Positions 63,176 through 64,000 of a stretch of 64,000 nucleotides of DNA are shown here, in pieces. The notes below the pieces were generated by a model. It ran no database searches, was not told the origin of the DNA, and saw nothing but the letters and a program-made list of their open reading frames with translations. The translations under genes and the position numbers were made by a program. The stretch is from Fagopyrum homotropicum (taxonomy: Eukaryota; Streptophyta; Magnoliopsida; Caryophyllales; Polygonaceae): positions 25,943,501 through 26,007,500 of the forward strand of contig BSWB01000001.1 in the NCBI GenBank assembly GCA_033239125.1. The letters run 5' to 3'. The first letter of the stretch is position 1; the number at the start of each line of letters is the position of its first letter.

Positions 63176-64000
63176 ATGGCACGTACTAGAGCTACGCTAG
63201 CTACTGGTCGAGGTAGAGGTCGTCCACCTCTCCCTCTAGCTGGACTAGGTAGGGGAGATGGGACCCCTATAGTTAGAGGACGCGGCCGTGGAGGTAGACC
63301 TCCACTAGCCCGAGGCCGAGGTCGAGCTCCTAGAGAGGATCCACCAGCAGTGATCATGCCAGAGGCTGGAGTGGAGGAGGTAGCTGAGAGTGTAGGTCCT
63401 GAGGTCAGGAATGAGACCGTTGCTAGGTTTGGAGCACAGAGAGCACGTTCGACGGAGTCAGGACGTTTTTCCATTGGAGCGACTGAGTACAGAGAGTACC
63501 GAGCATACGTTGAGCGTATGGAGGAGGCTGCTATGATAGAGAGACTTACCCAGGTACCACTAGTACCGGCTAGATCTGTCCAGGTGACACAGGGAGTACC
63601 TCAGGTGTCAGATGTACCTAAGAGGAGGGTTGTGGCTGATAGAGCTCCTACTGGGTCTAGAGCACCGAGGCCGGATGAGTGGTTGAAGGCTTTCAACTCT
63701 CAGAAGGTCCCCTCATATAGTGGAGAGATAGGACTGGAGGTGGAGCATTGGATTGGACAGGTAGAGACTGCGTTAGAGGCAATACGTTGCCTAGAGGATC
63801 GGCAGGTGGATTTGGTGCAGACATGCTTCACTAGGGATGCTCATTCCTGGTGGCGGACCATGCGTAGTCGAGTCACCAGTTGGGAGCAGATGAGGAGCAT
63901 TGTTAGAGACAGATACTGCCCTGTCTCGTTGAGGAGAGAGAGGTTCCAGGACTTCATTGAGACAGGATTTGAGGACATTCCGATTGCTGCTGCCATCAAG
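63176..64000 (+). CDS. Gypsy gag, N-terminal part, open to the window edge
   Basis: Starts ATG at 63176 (MARTRATLATGRGRGRPPLP) and stays open for all 275 codons to base 64000. The first 55 residues are basic, with two Arg-Gly stretches (GRGRGRPP at about 11-18 and RGRGRGGRPP at about 35-44) that resemble AT-hooks. The gypsy gag core appears from about 165: RPDEWLKAFNSQKVPSYSGE, then HWIGQVETALEAIRC, FTRDAHSWWRTMRSR and FIETGFEDIP. Its spacing from the primer site (about 260 bp) is normal for a leader. Gag would form the particle shell. The AT-hook likeness is a pattern only; function is not inferred. Confidence 0.85.
   Translation, partial: MARTRATLATGRGRGRPPLPLAGLGRGDGTPIVRGRGRGGRPPLARGRGRAPREDPPAVIMPEAGVEEVAESVGPEVRNETVARFGAQRARSTESGRFSIGATEYREYRAYVERMEEAAMIERLTQVPLVPARSVQVTQGVPQVSDVPKRRVVADRAPTGSRAPRPDEWLKAFNSQKVPSYSGEIGLEVEHWIGQVETALEAIRCLEDRQVDLVQTCFTRDAHSWWRTMRSRVTSWEQMRSIVRDRYCPVSLRRERFQDFIETGFEDIPIAAAIK

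Larger units (their letters stand above)
60567..64000 (+). mobile_element. 5' part of a Ty3/gypsy LTR retrotransposon, running out of the window
   Basis: A 2335-bp LTR (60567-62901) starts TGTAATAACC and ends GGTGTTACA. A primer site TGGTATCAAAGC (62905-62916) of initiator tRNA-Met type with one mismatch follows, then a leader and an open gag frame from 63176 to the last base. The LTR is related to the solo LTR at 37756-39883. The long LTR and tRNA-Met primer suggest a chromovirus of the Tekay/Del type, but pol is not visible. The open gag suggests a possibly intact element. Confidence 0.87.

Overview
The window is nuclear DNA of a flowering plant, most likely a eudicot. It carries plant-type Ty1/copia, Ty3/gypsy and LINE retroelements, an F-box gene with a plant F-box-associated region, a CONSTANS-like B-box fragment, and a tandem family of plant-specific DUF241/BPS1-type genes. 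The species cannot be told from the sequence. Everything here is read by eye; no searches were run.

Layout. 1-1740: 3' end of a decayed copia element (RNase H, polypurine tract, one LTR). 1758-2858: an intact F-box gene on the minus strand. 3385-4017: a broken DUF241 copy. 4770-15999: an 11.2-kb Athila-like gypsy element on the minus strand, with two nearly identical 1.83-kb LTRs, a CTACA target duplication and a tRNA-Asp-type primer site. Its genes are disabled by at least two lesions in integrase and a frame break in gag. 17.2-33.6 kb: five intact single-exon DUF241 genes on the minus strand (A-E), plus a 50-bp ghost of another at 22641. 34.2-35.4 kb: an AT-rich inverted-repeat element with a long (TA)n tract. 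35589-42190: a decayed copia element with 125-bp LTRs, split by a 2.1-kb solo gypsy LTR (37756-39883). 42.2-43.0 kb: start of another array block. About 43036-49230: a decayed minus-strand LINE, itself split by a 1.7-kb solo LTR (45255-46975). 49.3-55.35 kb: an inverted copy of the two-gene array block, with gene F intact on the plus strand and gene G split by a 1.1-kb solo LTR. 55352-58385: a 3'-truncated copia element. 58405-58572: a B-box fragment. 60567 to the end: the 5' LTR and open gag of a gypsy element that runs out of the window.

How it fits together. The core is a DUF241 array that grew by duplicating a two-gene block: one gene of the B/D/G type and one of the C/E/F type, followed by about 2 kb of shared non-genic tail. 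Two blocks are direct and one is inverted. All eight recognisable starts keep the same upstream module: a TATA box, usually about 80-95 bp from the ATG, and a CCCTCTT...CCAGCTCATAAG box roughly 145-230 bp upstream. The copies were therefore duplicated with their promoters and may be co-regulated. Retroelements separated the blocks, and most of the LTR elements have since shrunk to solo LTRs.

No unknown defence, toxin or CRISPR-like system was seen. The most interesting non-transposon signals are the array's conserved promoter module, the gene deletion ghost, the LTR inserted precisely between codons of gene G, and the B-box fragment.
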